DNA from: Gelatoporia subvermispora B
Taxonomy: Eukaryota > Basidiomycota > Agaricomycetes > Polyporales > Gelatoporiaceae
NCBI GenBank assembly: GCA_000320605.2
Contig: KB445800.1
Span: 99,663 to 163,662, forward strand
DNA: 64,000 nt
Direction of reading: 5' to 3'
The notes beneath the pieces are model-generated. The model was given only the letters and a program-made list of their open reading frames with translations. It ran no database searches and was not told the origin of the DNA. Both the position numbers and the translations under genes were made by a program. Shown here one piece after another: positions 33,846 through 46,301 of the stretch. Position 1 is the stretch's first letter, and each line of letters starts with the position of its first letter.

Positions 33846-36800
33846 TCAGCGCACAGAAGCTGTAAGCAGCCAGAAGAACGCACATATCCGTGCCTGCCAA
33901 TCCCCGCTCCCTGTCGCAAGAATGCTACCTGCAGGGCTCAGATCGATCGAGATCACTGTGGGCCATCGTCAGCGAACTATATCGAGCTTCCACTGCCTCC
34001 GTACTCACCCGAGTTTTTGTGGCCCTGCAGCATGCACTGCATCTGCGCCGTCTTGGCGTCCCAGAAGTGCACACTCCGGTCTTTCGAACCCGACACGACC
34101 CACTGGCCATCATGCGACACCGCAACCGAGAGCACGTAATCTTTGTGCCCAGTGAAATTCATCGTGCACTGGCTGCCCTTCTCGCCACCCTCCTTGACAC
34201 CGTTCTTCTCGACAGCGCCCTGCGCAGGCCGTGCACCAGGGTCGCGCCGGAGGATCGGCCGGACGTCCCAGTACTTGAGCGTCTTGTCGAGCGATCCGCT
34301 CACGATGCCCTTCCCATCTGGTGTGAATGCGACACTGTACACGCTGTCGCGGTGCCCTTTGAGCCGCTCGACGAGTTGCCCCGTCTGCACGTCCCAGATG
34401 CGCACGACCGTGTCGAGAGAGCCTGCCGCAACGAACCGTCCGTCTGGCGAGATGCAGACGGAGGTCACGCCCGCGTCAACCGCATCCGGCTCGTTGACTG
34501 TCACTACACACGAGTAATGAGCGACCGTACGTACGGCCCCATGAAATGAAAACTTACAAATCTTGTTCAAGCTCCCATCAGTCATGTCCCAGATCCGCGC
34601 CGTCTTATCGCCCGAGCCAGACACAATGAGCCGTCCATCACGCGAGAAGTCGAGCGAGTAGATCTCCTGCTGATGACCCTCGAACACCGTCCGGATGCGC
34701 TTCTTCTGTATATCCCATATCTACCCACGCAGATGCAGATATTAGCATGATCGCACATCTACTCATGAAGAGGTATAACAGAGTGTGAAAGACGTACCCG
34801 GATCTGCTTGTCCTCTGCGCCCGTTGCGAGGTACTTTCCGTCTGGGCTGAAGCACACGCTTCGGATGTATAGGTCCCCAATCTTGCTCGCGCTCTCATCA
34901 ACAAGGACACTGCACGCACCCGCGTCAGCCGCCCAATTCCGCCTTCAACGGAATCCAAGAAGCCCACGCACCAAGTCTTCATACCCGTCTTCGTGTCGTA
35001 GATTTGCGCCGTCCGGTTGCACCCTGTCGCGAGGTACTTCCCGTCCGCCGAGAAACGCACGCAGCACACCACACTGCCAGAAAACCCCATCAGTATTCGT
35101 TCACCAGCCACTTTATCACTCCTTCCTCCCTCCCCTCCTCAACGCATCCCAAGAAAAACACTACTCACCTCTCATGCATGAGCGTATGCACCAGCCCTAC
35201 ATCCAGCGCCTTCTCCTTGCCTCCCCCCTTCTTCTCCCTCCCCGCAAACACCGCAAACCAGTCGCTCCCCTCCTTCTTCAGCTCCGGCGGGACCGCGCTC
35301 GGGTCCAGCGCATCCGCAAGCCCCGGCGCCGGCCCGCCCACGCGCTCCGCCGGCGCCATGCTCGGCGTCGCCTGTCCCGCGGGGACGGCGGGGCCCGCCC
35401 CGGGCGTCGCACCCGGCGCAGACACGGCCACGGCAGCGTCCGAAGATCCCGCGCCAGCCGGGCCCTGGGCGAATTGCTGCGCACCTACAGAAAACACGCT
35501 CGTTAACCCCCCCTCGCCACCTTAACAGGTCAATGACTCGCCGTTCTGCCCCTCGCGCTCCCTCTCCCGTTCATTCCGATCCCGCTCCCTTTCGCGCTCC
35601 CTGTCCAACCGCTCGCGCTCGCGCTCCCCTCCCGCGCCCGCGGGGTACGGCGGAGGCGGCAGGGGCACGCTCATCATGCCCGCAGCAGGACCGGGACCCG
35701 CGGCCATGCCGGGCCCGCCCATTGTAGCGGGCCCTGCGCCAGGCGCGGGAGGGAGCTTGGGCGTCGCACCGGGGCCGGCGCCGTTCTGCGGAAGGCCGGG
35801 GTGGTGCCCGGGGTGTCCGAGGTGTCCATGTGGATGGCCTTGCGCGAGCGTCGGCGAGAAAGCGTCTGCAGCAGCAGAACTATGTGAGTACACATTGAGA
35901 CGTGGGAATACCCAAGAAGTCGGCAAAGACGGGGGGCAGAGGCTACACACCTCCACGATCGCCTTTCCTCTCCACCTTGATCCTCTTCACTTCCCTTGCC
36001 TCCCCCGCCGGGATGCTTGGGCGCTCCCTATCCACCCTCTCCCTCCCCATTTCGCGTTCCCTCATCTCGCGCTCCCGCACATCCCGTTCTCTGTCCCGCA
36101 TCTCACGCTCTCTCACATCCCGCTCCCTCTCTCTGTCCCGCCCCATCCCGTCCATCCTAATATCTCGGTCCCTCTCGCGCTCACGCTCTCTGTCCCTCTC
36201 ACGTGCATAGTACGCCTCAGGGTAGCCACCGCCTCCTCCGCCCCCTGGCCCTGCACCGACACCAAGTCCTACAGGCGGCGCATGCGGGGTGAGCGCGAGG
36301 GCGCCCATGTCCTGCGGTCCCTGGCCAGGCGGAGGCTGACCGACGCCTACGCCGACTGCTGCTCCGGGCGGGCGTCCAACACCCAGCGCCTCTCGCTCGC
36401 GTTCGCGAATGAGGTCACGGTCACGCGGAGGCAGGTCCCGAGGCTGCTCGCGGTCGCGAGGCGCACCAAGGGCTGCGATACCTTGAGGCCCCGCACCCTG
36501 CGTACGCAAAGCGTGGACCTCGGCGCGGAGCGCGCGCACCTCGTCCTCGAATTGTTGCCGGATCTTGGAATGCTGCGTCTCGAGGTCGTACAGGGATTGG
36601 CGAATGATATTCAATTCATTGACTTGGCCGGTGACTGCAAGTAATGAATCAGTTCTGAGCCTCATGTGGGGAGAGAACGTGCAGAGAAAGCGAAGGCAAC
36701 GCGTGGCAAAGCTCGAGGTCGGACGATCGGACACTAGACCGTGCCTCGAGGCCAGTGGAGCGCGAACGTCCTCGCACAAGTTGTGATTCCCCGTAACGAA

Positions 36801-37314
36801 GCGAATATGTCCAGAACGAGGGAAAATGCGCGCCATCAGGGCGGAAGTGTCCATCGATGGCACGAGGGACTGCGCAGCAACGACGCGCCGTTCGCATCGC
36901 AGTCCCCTCCAGACACCCATCGCCGTCGTTTCCCGTGTCCAAGACCGCCCCTCATCGCGAGAAAACGGCCCGCCACACCGATACACGCAAGGATGGCGGA
37001 GGCCGAAAAGATCGGAAGCTCACCCTTGTTCTCGTAGTCGTCGCGCTGGCCGCGAAGGTTGTTGATCTCTCCTGCGAGGACGTCAAACTCCTGGCGGACG
37101 ATCTCAAAGGCCTCGCCGATGCGGCCATGGCCGGCTTGCTGCATCTGGGCAGCTGCGGCGCCCTGGGAGGGTGCGCCGGTCGGCTGGAGATGTTTGTGCT
37201 GCGCGCGGAGATCGCCAAAGGGGCGAGGGGAGCGCGGGGAACGATGGGGAGGACAGTTAGTATGCGGCGCACAGCGGGCGGCGGGGGACGTACGTTGTAT
37301 ATGGCAGAGGCCAT
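33846..37314 (-). CDS. TUP1: Tup1 general transcriptional co-repressor (WD40)
   Basis: Exons: 37314-37294, 37198-37024, 36634-35951, 35865-35527, 35484-35169, 35073-34972, 34909-34798, 34720-34558, 34503-34009 and 33955-33846, 2517 nt, 838 aa. The N-terminal tetramerisation helix is clear ([35 protein letters not shown]). A long middle follows, with many Arg-Glu/Arg-Asp repeats and then Pro/Gly/Ala-rich and His-rich stretches. Next is the [12 protein letters not shown] motif that precedes the propeller, then seven WD repeats ([123 protein letters not shown]). It works with Ssn6/Cyc8-type proteins in the nucleus. The last residues ([15 protein letters not shown]) lack the usual Trp after RI, so the final exon may be slightly altered or spliced differently. 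The first intron after the helix is 389 bp, long for this genome. Confidence 0.95.
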
Positions 37315-37365
37315 GGGAGATGGGGGGCGTGATGGGAAGGGGAGTCGGGGAGGTGTTCGGGGCGG

Positions 37366-37371
37366 TTTATA
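37366..37371 (-). promoter_or_regulatory. TATA box of the Tup1 gene
   Basis: The minus strand reads ccgctataaaccgcc, placing TATAAA about 52 bp before the Tup1 start codon at 37314, within a GC-rich context. Confidence 0.5.
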
Positions 37372-37399
37372 GCGGCGGCTCATAGGCTTATGAGAGCGA

Positions 37400-38349
37400 G
37401 CAAGGTCCCCCTTGCACGGCCATAACACGTGGCGAGCAGCCGCACGCCCGATCGCATCGAGGTTCGTTCCCACGCATCCCGCCGGTATGTCCATATCGGC
37501 GATCGCATCGAGCGCCCCGCATGACGCGCGCCGAGCACCCACCGACGCACGGACCACCCGCGCGCCCTCGTCGTGCACAGCGGTGCACTCGCAGCCCAGC
37601 CTCTCGCAGCCCGCAATGCACCACGCATTCATCCCAGCCCACTCACGTGCACCCCGCCGACCACTGCCTGCCGCGATACGTCCCAATGAAGCAGCTGGAA
37701 CCCGAGGACGGGCACTCGGGCGGGACGGAAGAGGCAGAGGGCGTCCCACCCCTGCCTGGCGAGCTTCTCTTCCCTGCCATGCGCTGTCAGATGGAATCCA
37801 AATGAAGACGGGGAGACTGCTGCCGCGTCAAAATGCGACTCCGCGACGGTCCCACTCCACTCTTCTGCTCTGGGCCTGCCATGCGTGTCCTGCCGCGTGC
37901 GTCTCGCGCCACGTTCCGAACAAGTCCGGTTCGCGCCTTCTCCGTCTGCTCGTCATCCCTTCTGACACCAGACTCTGTCTCTTTCGCCAAAAACGTCCGA
38001 GCTCGCGCAGCCCTCCGCCCTGGAGCGTCTGGTGTCCATCTGACTGGCTGGCTTCTTCTTCTGGACACCACCACCCGCCACCTTCCTTCCGATCGTCTTC
38101 TTATTTCAACCTCCGGACCCGTGACCCCGCGGTGCACGCGACGGGGCAGCGAGAGCGGGCCATCCCCGCCACCGGCAACTCTGTCCTCTCCGGACACAGC
38201 TATCCGGCACACCTCCCTGCCGACCGAATATACTTCCTCCTTCCCAGACCCGAGTCTACTTTGTTGTCTTTTTCGGAACGCAAATGCAACCACTCGTTCC
38301 ACCGTTCCCGCCATATTGATGGCATCTAGCCTCGTGTACTCGTCCTTGT
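37400..38349. other. GC-rich upstream region of Tup1, no gene called
   Basis: Long open frames exist on both strands (for example 37412-38329, +) because of high GC content, but none shows a family motif. This is probably the Tup1 promoter region and leader. Confidence 0.45.
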
Positions 38350-38884
38350 CTAGGTCGTCTGACGGCTCGCCCGGCCTGTGTGGTGGCAATCACACCACCC
38401 ACGTATCTATTTCCGCATACGTCCCACCACCGACGTACTTGGCTCTCCATCCGTCGGTGGTTTGACGAGCCAGATACCACCCACTCGCGCCGCACACATA
38501 CATCTCCGTGCATCTCGGAGCCTAGTCCGGACTTCGACACGTCGCGAACCGCCGCCGCCTCCAGATCCCGCACTACAAATTAGTCTTAATTTGCACCGAC
38601 CCAGATCATGCGTGTCACTTTCCTTCGAGACCAGTCACGCCGCTATGACGCGCACAACCATCTACGTCCCGCACCCGACAGCGACGTTTCTGGCACCTCA
38701 CCGCCAACCGTCGGTGCCTGGATATAGTTTACGGGATGTCTCCGCCCTGTCATGATCGCGCACGATCGGAAACTATCACATCAGCCCCCTCGGGGTTTCC
38801 CGATGCAGCTACCACCACCACCATCGATCACCCCTACTCTTCGACGATGTCACAATTCGCAAAACAGGGCACGTGAAGAAGCAC

Positions 38885-39545
38885 TACGACTTCTCCATCC
38901 TGTCCTCGTGTCACGTGGTTGTAGCTACCAGGAATCTTGTGCCCTCCCAGAGTCCGGACCCATGGCAATTCTTCCAATTTTCGCGCTATAGAAGCCACTG
39001 AGGGACCGTATGATGTCGGGCGAGGCTGCACTTTGCCATCGTGATCGATGCCGTTGTCAGGGCACTGGCCACAAAGGCAAGCTATATGCGCCCCGATCCA
39101 TGCGCAAGTGGCAATTTTGCTCATCATATGCAGCCGTTTTTTGCGCACATTATATGCCCGCCATTCCGCTCTGAAAGTTAAAGATGATTGATAGCATGGG
39201 AATACATACCTAGCCTCCTCGTGAGTGCACCGTTACTCTTCCGAGATGCTGTCTTCCTACATCGACGATACTACGGCGCACCCGGTACCGGAAGGACCTC
39301 AATTATCCAGAGTCCCGCAGGGGAGCTCGAGCTAGATGTATACATCTTCTATTTATCGCAGTTGGGCGTATGATTTTCACTCAAAGTTGTGAGAGCTGTC
39401 TTAGTGCGATCACGTGCTCTAGAAATACACGGGCGTATGTCACCTTGCAAACTACAAGCGGTTCGCATTTCACGCGCCATTCCCCGCTATGTCAGAGTAA
39501 GCTGTACGCCAAGCCGCATACAGTGAACTACCTGAACCACAATGT
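38885..39545. other. Copy-A-specific segment of about 650 bp within the duplication
   Basis: Copy B goes from cgacgatgtcaca to the ctcgatgacctg block in about 115 bp, whereas copy A needs about 770 bp. No terminal repeats or coding motif were identified, so insertion in A and deletion in B are equally possible. Confidence 0.6.
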
Positions 39546-39960
39546 ATACGCTAACACCCCCACACATGTCCTCAACGGGAATACAAGTCGCACGGATGCT
39601 CGATGACCTGTCCATTTGACACTGATTAGACCAACCCGGTGCCGGTGGCGATCCTCGCAATGCGGAGAGCCCAGACAAGTCTATCGATCATTGCGGTACG
39701 TCATCGATCTGCACTCCGAAGGGAACCGCTCAACGTATGTGCTGTCTTTCCGACAGCCTCCCACCCCGTGCGACGTGCCCGCGGCATGGATCGTAATACA
39801 GTGCATTTCGCAGCGCCACTAGATAAGTACGTCTTTCCATCCTGAGCCATGCTATGTTTGACGCATATGATGGATTGTAACTGATGATGATACAACTCGG
39901 AAAATTACGCGCGTCTCTGCACGGCAGAGAGAGATACCAAGTGAGTATAGATTCGAAATC

Positions 39961-40010
39961 CTAAGCCATATCGCGAGCCATATCGCGAGCCATATAATAA
40001 GTCATATTGC
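39961..40010. repeat. Degenerate minisatellite, gagccatatcg unit (copy A)
   Basis: About four units of a 12-bp motif (gagccatatcgc and variants) lie at the same place in the duplication as the longer array at 51822-51890 in copy B. Confidence 0.75.
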
Positions 40011-40191
40011 TGACAGCCGCGAAGTTGTCTTCAATCGCAAAACCTCTATTTGCCGTGGTCGATACTGATGTCGCTCTGGGATAGGCTTCCTACAGAATGA
40101 TATCGTTTTAGTGGAGATTTAGTCGTGGATGGCCCTGTGACGAGGGCTGAGTTGTACACACCAGTCTATGCGACATCCACGCATGGCCTCA

Positions 40192-41091
40192 CTAATGGTT
40201 ACGACTAGGTGCAGGGTCGAACATTTGCTGGATGATCTTTCCTTCGTACTGAAAATACCGTCAGCCGATTAGCCGCAGTGCATGGGTATACGGACATCAC
40301 CTCCAGCCGTTCGCAATCCGTGATGATATCCTCACACAAGAAGTTCGCGGTCCTCGTCCGCCAGAGGAGCGCCCTACCCGTAGAGGAAACACGCTCGACC
40401 AGGGCTTTAAGCACGCTGCAGCCACGTGAGTGCGTTGCTCAGTGAAGGGAACCCGTACGCTTACTCCGCAGCCTCCAGGACCCATCGCTGCACGACGTCC
40501 GCCCTCTGTCCGGAGCCCGGGACATTGATGCTGGACATCAGCAGCTTGAGCAACGCATCGAGCCTCGCAGCCACGCGGTTCACATTGTCTTGGTCGGCCG
40601 GCAAGGTCTGTGAACGACTTTAGCATTGCATTCCTACGATATAGAGAATCTGATCCTGCCAAAACCTCTGTATCACGGACGATAGCTTGTGCGGCCGCTA
40701 AGATCTCGTTCAGGCCAATCTTCAGCTCGGCCGATCGGATGCCACTAGAGGATTCGATGGCCTCCCCGAAGCTTGTGCACGTAGCGCGTATGGACTCCTG
40801 AGCACGAGTGCGCGGAGAGCTGTCCTCCGTCTCATTGACGATAGCTTCAGGATGGTGAGTGATTGTTAGAGAATTTCGAAATACCTGTTGCTGCCACCTA
40901 CGACTTTGCGGGCGCCCGTCGCGAGATGCATCAGAGCGAGATCGCATCCTCGATTGTTTGAACAGGAAATTTAGCAGTGCAGGCTTGGGAAAACACTGCG
41001 GCTCGTGGGGACCAGAGACGTATGCTTCGTCGCTGGACATTTGTTCGGCGTACCGACCAAAGTGTAGGGTGGGAGACCGCACTTGGGTCAT
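40192..41091 (-). CDS. Small protein P3 of the duplicated module, copy A
   Basis: Unrecognised family. Start MTQVRSPTLHFGRYAEQ (41091). Five or so exons. The N-terminal third is basic and Ser-rich. A mostly helical body follows (GLNEILAAAQAIVRDTEVLA, VNRVAARLDALLKLLMSS), then the motif GSGQRADVVQRWVLEAAE, then WRTRTANFLCEDIITDCERL. The last exon reads YEGKIIQQMFD and ends SRNH at 40192. No signal peptide or membrane segment, so it is probably cytosolic. The boundary of the first intron is uncertain. It has an equivalent at 52064-53013 and a distant paralogue (P2) next door. About 230 aa. Confidence 0.62.
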
Positions 41092-42175
41092 GGGTATGGC
41101 GGCTTGATACGTGTATCTAGTACGTGTACATCATGAGCGCACATACCACAACCAACGACTCGAAGTCAGTGGTCTCGGTTTAGGAACATGTACAAAATAT
41201 GGTGAACCGTGTGCGACAAGGAGCGCATCGCTCAATCTCACGTCAGGGGCGAGTCAAGATGGTGTCCCCTTTTGCACCACAGACGCATGTCACTCCCCGA
41301 CGATGGGAACATGACGAGTGAACATGCTCTAGCAATTGCACTCGCATCCATCGAACTTACTGGTGAGCTCAGTCGGTCTTCGTTATTCGCTTCCCAAAAG
41401 ATGGGACCTGAATTCCCAAGATCTATTGGCAACGAACAGTGATTCAGTAAAAGAGATGCGGACAGCATTAGCTGGTTCACCTTATCGCAAGTGGCTCGCC
41501 TAGAGGGCGGAAAGCTTCGCTCCTATACGGTATCGCAGGCTCAAGTACCAGGAGAATACACGCGGTGTACGCATGGACATGGCACGAGATGCTACTTAGA
41601 ATTACATCTAAATGAAAGGCAGCCTCATGCCCCCACCAATCAGAATGCCATTCATGAGATCAAAGATCGGACATGCAGAATGGATCGGATGTGCACTGAT
41701 TCTCCCGGCTACGGATGGTTTACGAGACATCTTTGCCGTCGAAACGCCAGATAACGAGCAAGATTGGATGAGAAGATCCGATATGAAGAGCTGGGCGCAG
41801 TCACTCACGGGCGTCTCCGAGAGACTCACATCGTCAAAGCCTTTCTATGCTTGTCGAAGGCTCACTACAGTGCTTCGCATGCCAGATAATCATTCATTTG
41901 AGCGATCGCTCATCTGCGATATATCAGTAGGAAATTGCTAGTATAGCAACGTAATTAGTAAGTTGGGCAGGAAGTAAATACCACATAGGCTACGATAGTC
42001 TAGGATCTTGAAGATGAGCACCGGATGATACTATAGTGCTAGGAAAGATAGTCGAAATATCGGTCGGAACATACGTCGTGGTAGTTAAGGATATCAATAG
42101 CATTATCAGATCAGGATCTCAGTTCCATTCCCAGCATATTTCCAGCACGAAGCACACAGGGTCTGTCGCGAGGTC
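41092..42175. other. Intergenic stretch between P3 and P2, copy A
   Basis: No motif was found and similarity with the matching part of copy B (53014-54087) is low, in contrast to the flanking genes. Confidence 0.4.
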
Positions 42176-42994
42176 TCATGGCCTTGATCCCTTCACATCT
42201 TTCACTGAGAGATTATCTGCTTTCGCTGCCGAAGCCGAGGATCAGAGCTATGGATAGGATGCAAATTAGAGAAGACGTTCACCTTCAGATGACGGCTGTG
42301 ATCGCTCATCAAACATCTGCAGAATCAGTTTTCCTTCATACTAGCAACGTGTGTCAATATACAACATGAAAGATAAGTTCATCATAACGATTGTTTCTCG
42401 CCTCGATACGACCAACGTCCTCAGATAGATCGTAAGAGAGCTTATCCGCTTTTCTGCTACTCGCGTCTTTCGTCGCGTTGGAATGTTTTTGCAGCGTCCT
42501 AAGACCAGGTAAGCTGTCGCCTTGTCCAGCTGTCTAGAACGTACTCAACAGTTTCGGACATCCAGTTCTTGAACACTTCTACTCTCTGCCCGGAGGAATC
42601 GGCCCAACGCAATGTATTCTGGAGCACGTCTAAGAAGGCCGACATCCTTGTGGTTGCAACCTCTTCCTTCTGTGCGCTCAATCTGGAGCTCTGGGAGTTG
42701 TCAAGGACCTCGTTATGGAGAGTATATGACAATATCTACCCTTATCCAATGTACCAACGTATCGGCCGCTTCGAGAATTTTCGAGGTTTCGGGCTCCAGA
42801 TCCTTCAACGATTCGTTTCTTCGTTCCATGTATGAGCGAAGGTATGCAATGAGAGCCTGAGACTCGCTGGGCATGCTAGTGGTAGCTTTGTCCCCCGATT
42901 CCTTGGCTAGTTTTCTTCCTGATACTTCTGATTTCGAGCCAGGCAGGTCTTGACGACTACCATCGGATGCAGGTATATCGGTGATTGTCGCCAT
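42176..42994 (-). CDS. Small protein P2 of the duplicated module, copy A
   Basis: Unrecognised family. Start MATITDIPASDGSRQDLPGS (42994). Then come ALIAYLRSYMERR, ILEAADTLVHWIR, MSAFLDVLQNTLRWADSSGQ, RVEVFKNWMSETVE, RKADKLSYDLSEDVGRIE, YEGKLILQMFDERSQPSSEG and a short basic end (VKDVKGSRP). The layout GQR-x(2-3)-V-x-x-W-x-x-E-x-x-E, then an acidic helix, then YEGK-x-I-x-QMFD is the same as in P3. The intron before YEGK (42401-42341) begins with GC rather than GT, while the same intron in copy B begins with GT. About 190 aa, no membrane segment. Confidence 0.62.
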
Positions 42995-43316
42995 ATTCCA
43001 CCACTAGGACGAAAAGTATGCTGGCTACAACGAAGGATGGGAGGGTGGAAGGATGGACAGGGCAGTTTCACCAGAATGGCTATACTGGGATATTTACGGC
43101 TGTATTGCATGGCCTTAGCCGCCTGGGCAAGAAGTGTGACTGCCTGATCTCAACGTATCTATCCGGAGAACTCCCGCGTACATTTTGGCCTCGTCTCGCA
43201 AACGTAAATGTACAATCCTTAATATCTGTGCCTGACACGTACGTGTCAGAGTGACAATCCGCAGAGCATAGTATATACTAGATCCGTTTCAAACTACCAC
43301 CTTTTCTTCGACTACG

Positions 43317-45388
43317 TCAATTCGCTGCCACATTTCTCTTCTCTATAACCTCATATCCGCATTCCAGCCAGGTTACTACAGATGCGTCCGCGGGCTTCCC
43401 ATGCTCGCGATCGTAGTAGTACTTCAGATGACCTATGAACACAGGAAGCATTGGCTTGCACTGGTGCGGACCGATACTCATGACAAGTAGCATGGCTAAG
43501 CAACAGGCATTGTAGAGGCGGTGGTGCTTCGTAGGACCGATCTTGACTGGAGGGGTTAGCTTCCTATCGAGAATTTTATTGTGAATGTGTTCGAGGACGG
43601 CGACGGCATCTGTAAGTGACATATCAGCGGCCTGTAGACTCAGCTGTTTGTGAGATAATTACTCACAGTTTCTGCTCACAGTGTCGTCTATCTGAAGCTC
43701 TTCTTGGGCCCAAATTCGTGAAGAATATGCATAATGCACAATCCCATCAACGAAAGCGGATATGGACCCCTCGGTCGTCTGGGGATTGAGCTTAGATTTT
43801 TGCCCCAAGTATCGTAGCAGAGAGACCGTGCACAATCGACCACCAGCGCAAATATGAGGTGAAAGAAATTGTATATGTTCTTTCACCTGAGGCTCCAGCT
43901 CGTCGTCCACGAAATCAAGCGGCAAGTTATCCATGATGAGGACTGCAGAGTTGGCAATGCCATTGCGTGCTGCGTGAGACAAAGGATCCCCATGTAAGAT
44001 TATCGCGTGGAGACGTCGCAAGATCGATACTGATCGGACTGTCTCAATACGCGAGTTGTATTCTGCAGCGGTCGTTCTAGGCTGGGGACGGAATTCATCA
44101 GGAAGCCATGTGTCTTGTATTCCATCGACAGAAGACCCGTCATTCAGTATCGGGTCTGCTATGGTGTCTTGCAGGCAGTATTCGATGAACCGCGAGAAGA
44201 GGGAGTCGTCCATGAGTAGTTTGTGACCTAAAGCGAAGACGTTATCGCGAATCCATCTCAACGTCCCTCGATGTTTGTGGTCTCCGTCTAGCATCGAATT
44301 GAACGTGTAACGTTCGATGGACCCCCAATCTCCATCGAATTTGCGCAGACTGGTGACAGCGTTCGGATCTTCGTACCTTGCTGAGCTTTGGAAACCGGCC
44401 ATGTTATTCCAATCTCGTGTATGTCCGAGGAATGTTTCGACGCATGACTGAACCCAATGAAGAAACCACACGAACGCAAGAGCCTGTGGCGATTTGTAGG
44501 GACACCAGTTGCTGAAGGCAGGTGCTACCGTTGTGAAGAGCCAAAAGGCACCGAGAGCGCACACAATTGATGTGGTCACAATCGCCACCTTTTTCTCGAC
44601 TGTCCAGAGAAAGAGTAGAAGTCCTGACAGAAAGAGCGCAAGTGCTATCTGCAGGAGGATCGATAGGGTGCTCAGGATGCCAGGAACGTGCCATTTGATC
44701 ACACCCCTGTCCCAGCGAAGACAGTGGATGTACGTGCTACGTTCACCTTCCCCAGAATGAGGGCTGAGAAAGAAATTGAGCCACTCTCTGATGATGAGGC
44801 CCACGAATGCGGAGGTCAAGCCGAGAACAAGCGAGGAGAACATGAGTGCATTGATCCAAACTGCTGCTGCAGACGGTCCTGCGGGAGAGCTCGATGTAGC
44901 GAGGGTGGATGGGAGGGAGAGATTGTTCGCTGCACTTATCAGATGAATGAGAGCGAGAGTGCTTGTGTCAGATGTCGGCTCATCTGGGACGAGTCGTTTA
45001 TAAAGCTCGATGTTGAAAGCAGCGAGGATGACAGAATACAATCCAGCCTGTCAAGAGGACCCCGTAAGCGAGTGTTTCCGTTCATGGGTTGCTCAACTTA
45101 CGAAATTCATGAGTGTGTCTATTTCCTCCTTCCACATTTTTGCTGTCTCCCGATCTTGTTTACGCAACTTCTTAGCAAACGTTTGCCACGTCTCATCCGT
45201 CTTCTCCTCAAACGACTTTTCTTCGTTATTCCTGGCTTCAGACTTTTCCCCGCCCTTTCTCGCCTCCGATCCATGAGACTAAAGAAGATATGTAAGGACA
45301 TTCCTCTGACAATGCAAGAAGTAGCTCTCAAACTGACCTCGTCGGTTGTCTCTGGGAATGTGTGATCGGAGGTGTCACTACGAGCCAT
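43317..45388 (-). CDS. DUF6535 membrane protein, copy A
   Basis: Exons: 45388-45338, 45278-45102, 45047-43667 and 43609-43317, 1902 nt, 633 aa. The N-terminus MARSDTSDHTFPETT is polar. The conserved block WQTFAKKLRKQDRETAKMWK, EEIDTLMNFAGLYSVILAAF opens the domain. Hydrophobic segments follow: AVWINALMFSSLVLGLTSAF (then IREWLNFFLSPHSGEGER), KWHVPGILSTLSILLQIALA-LF, and VAIVTTSIVCALGAFWLFTT. Then CPYKSPQALAFVWFLHW marks the end of the membrane part. The C-terminal two-thirds is soluble and helical (NGIANSAVLIMDNLPLDFVD), ending EVIEKRNVAAN. The family is widespread in basidiomycetes with no known function. All exon joins keep frame, so the gene appears intact. The start sits next to the outer edge of the duplicated block. 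Confidence 0.87.
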
Positions 45389-46301
45389 GGCGCAACTTTC
45401 AAGACGTGAGCACCTTTCCACAACTACGTAGCATTACACTCACAAAACTCGACCTTGAGACCTGATTGAAACGCAAGGATCGATGGGAGCGAGGACAGTG
45501 GTGCGAGATCCTGTCACACGCCTTCAACAGGTCGGCTTCATGGTGCCGCTGGCCAGGGAATCTTCGCCATACTTGTCTTCGCAAATGACAGATTGGACGC
45601 TCGATTTGACAGGGAGAATGGTGAGCACGGGAAAATGCACCTAGAGTGGTGCAACTTGACAAGCTACACAGGTCAGTAGGAGCTTGCAGGACGCCCGCAA
45701 CAGCAATGTCGAAGCGTCCGAAGCGCTGTGTCCCTAGGACTCTCACGCATGGCCGCGGTTGGCTGCTCCTGAACAAGCTGTTAGGCTTGAGCTTGATTTG
45801 TATCTGGAAATGAGAGCGTTCGACCACGTATGTTGGACCCGAGAGTATGAGATCACTCAGGAGCAGCCAATTGAAGCAAACAAGAGACCAGGAATACCAC
45901 GTGAAGTTCCGAGATACTGCCGCACATCTCTTCCGTGAAAATCCACACATATACAGCAATCCGAGTACGGGGAAAAGGTATGTAACGCGTGACATCGCAT
46001 TGTTCAGCTTACGCAGCTTCTTAGGGTGCAGCACAAGTCAACATAGTCTAGGTGGCCGTGAAAGCGACACATGAAGGGCCCATTTGAAGACAGTAATCAG
46101 ACTGATTATCGTATTCTGGGCACAGTCCCTGCGAAGAAAGTCGGACCAGACAGTGGTATACGAGTCATGGTGCAGTCCATAGTCAAAGGCGAAAAGAACT
46201 CTCCGATATGCAAGCGCTCTATTGGTCCACACGCCGCCGGGAGTATCAGGACCCCGGCATATCCCCCAAGATGTTAGATCCAAATTTACCTCATTTGGGG
46301 C

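Larger units (their letters stand above)
38350..45420. repeat. Segmental duplication, copy A (three genes)
   Basis: It matches 50870-57350 in the same orientation and order. The left edge is at ctaggtcgtct (38352 and 50872). Shared blocks include tgtggtggcaat-acaccaccc, agcctagtccggacttcgac, cgctatgacgcgcacaacca, ctcgatgacctg, gtcgaacatttgctggat and the three genes. Copy A carries about 650 bp more (about 38885-39545) than copy B. Similarity ends just past the DUF6535 start codon. Confidence 0.9.

Noticed and set aside
35676..36644. 322-codon open frame on the plus strand
   Set aside because: It is the complement of the repetitive Tup1 linker; the Arg-Glu repeats read as Ser/Leu/Pro repeats on the other strand.
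37412..38329. 305-codon open frame on the plus strand upstream of Tup1
   Set aside because: It lies in very GC-rich DNA with open frames on both strands. Composition is Pro/Arg/Ser-rich and no family is recognisable.
38885..39545. Copy-A-specific segment as a mobile insertion
   Set aside because: I found no terminal repeats or target duplication at its edges, so a deletion in copy B is just as likely.
45399..46034. 211-codon minus-strand frame (LYMCGFSRKR region) as a gene
   Set aside because: The frame is broken in the related copy, lacks a recognised domain, and sits inside a decayed duplicated block.
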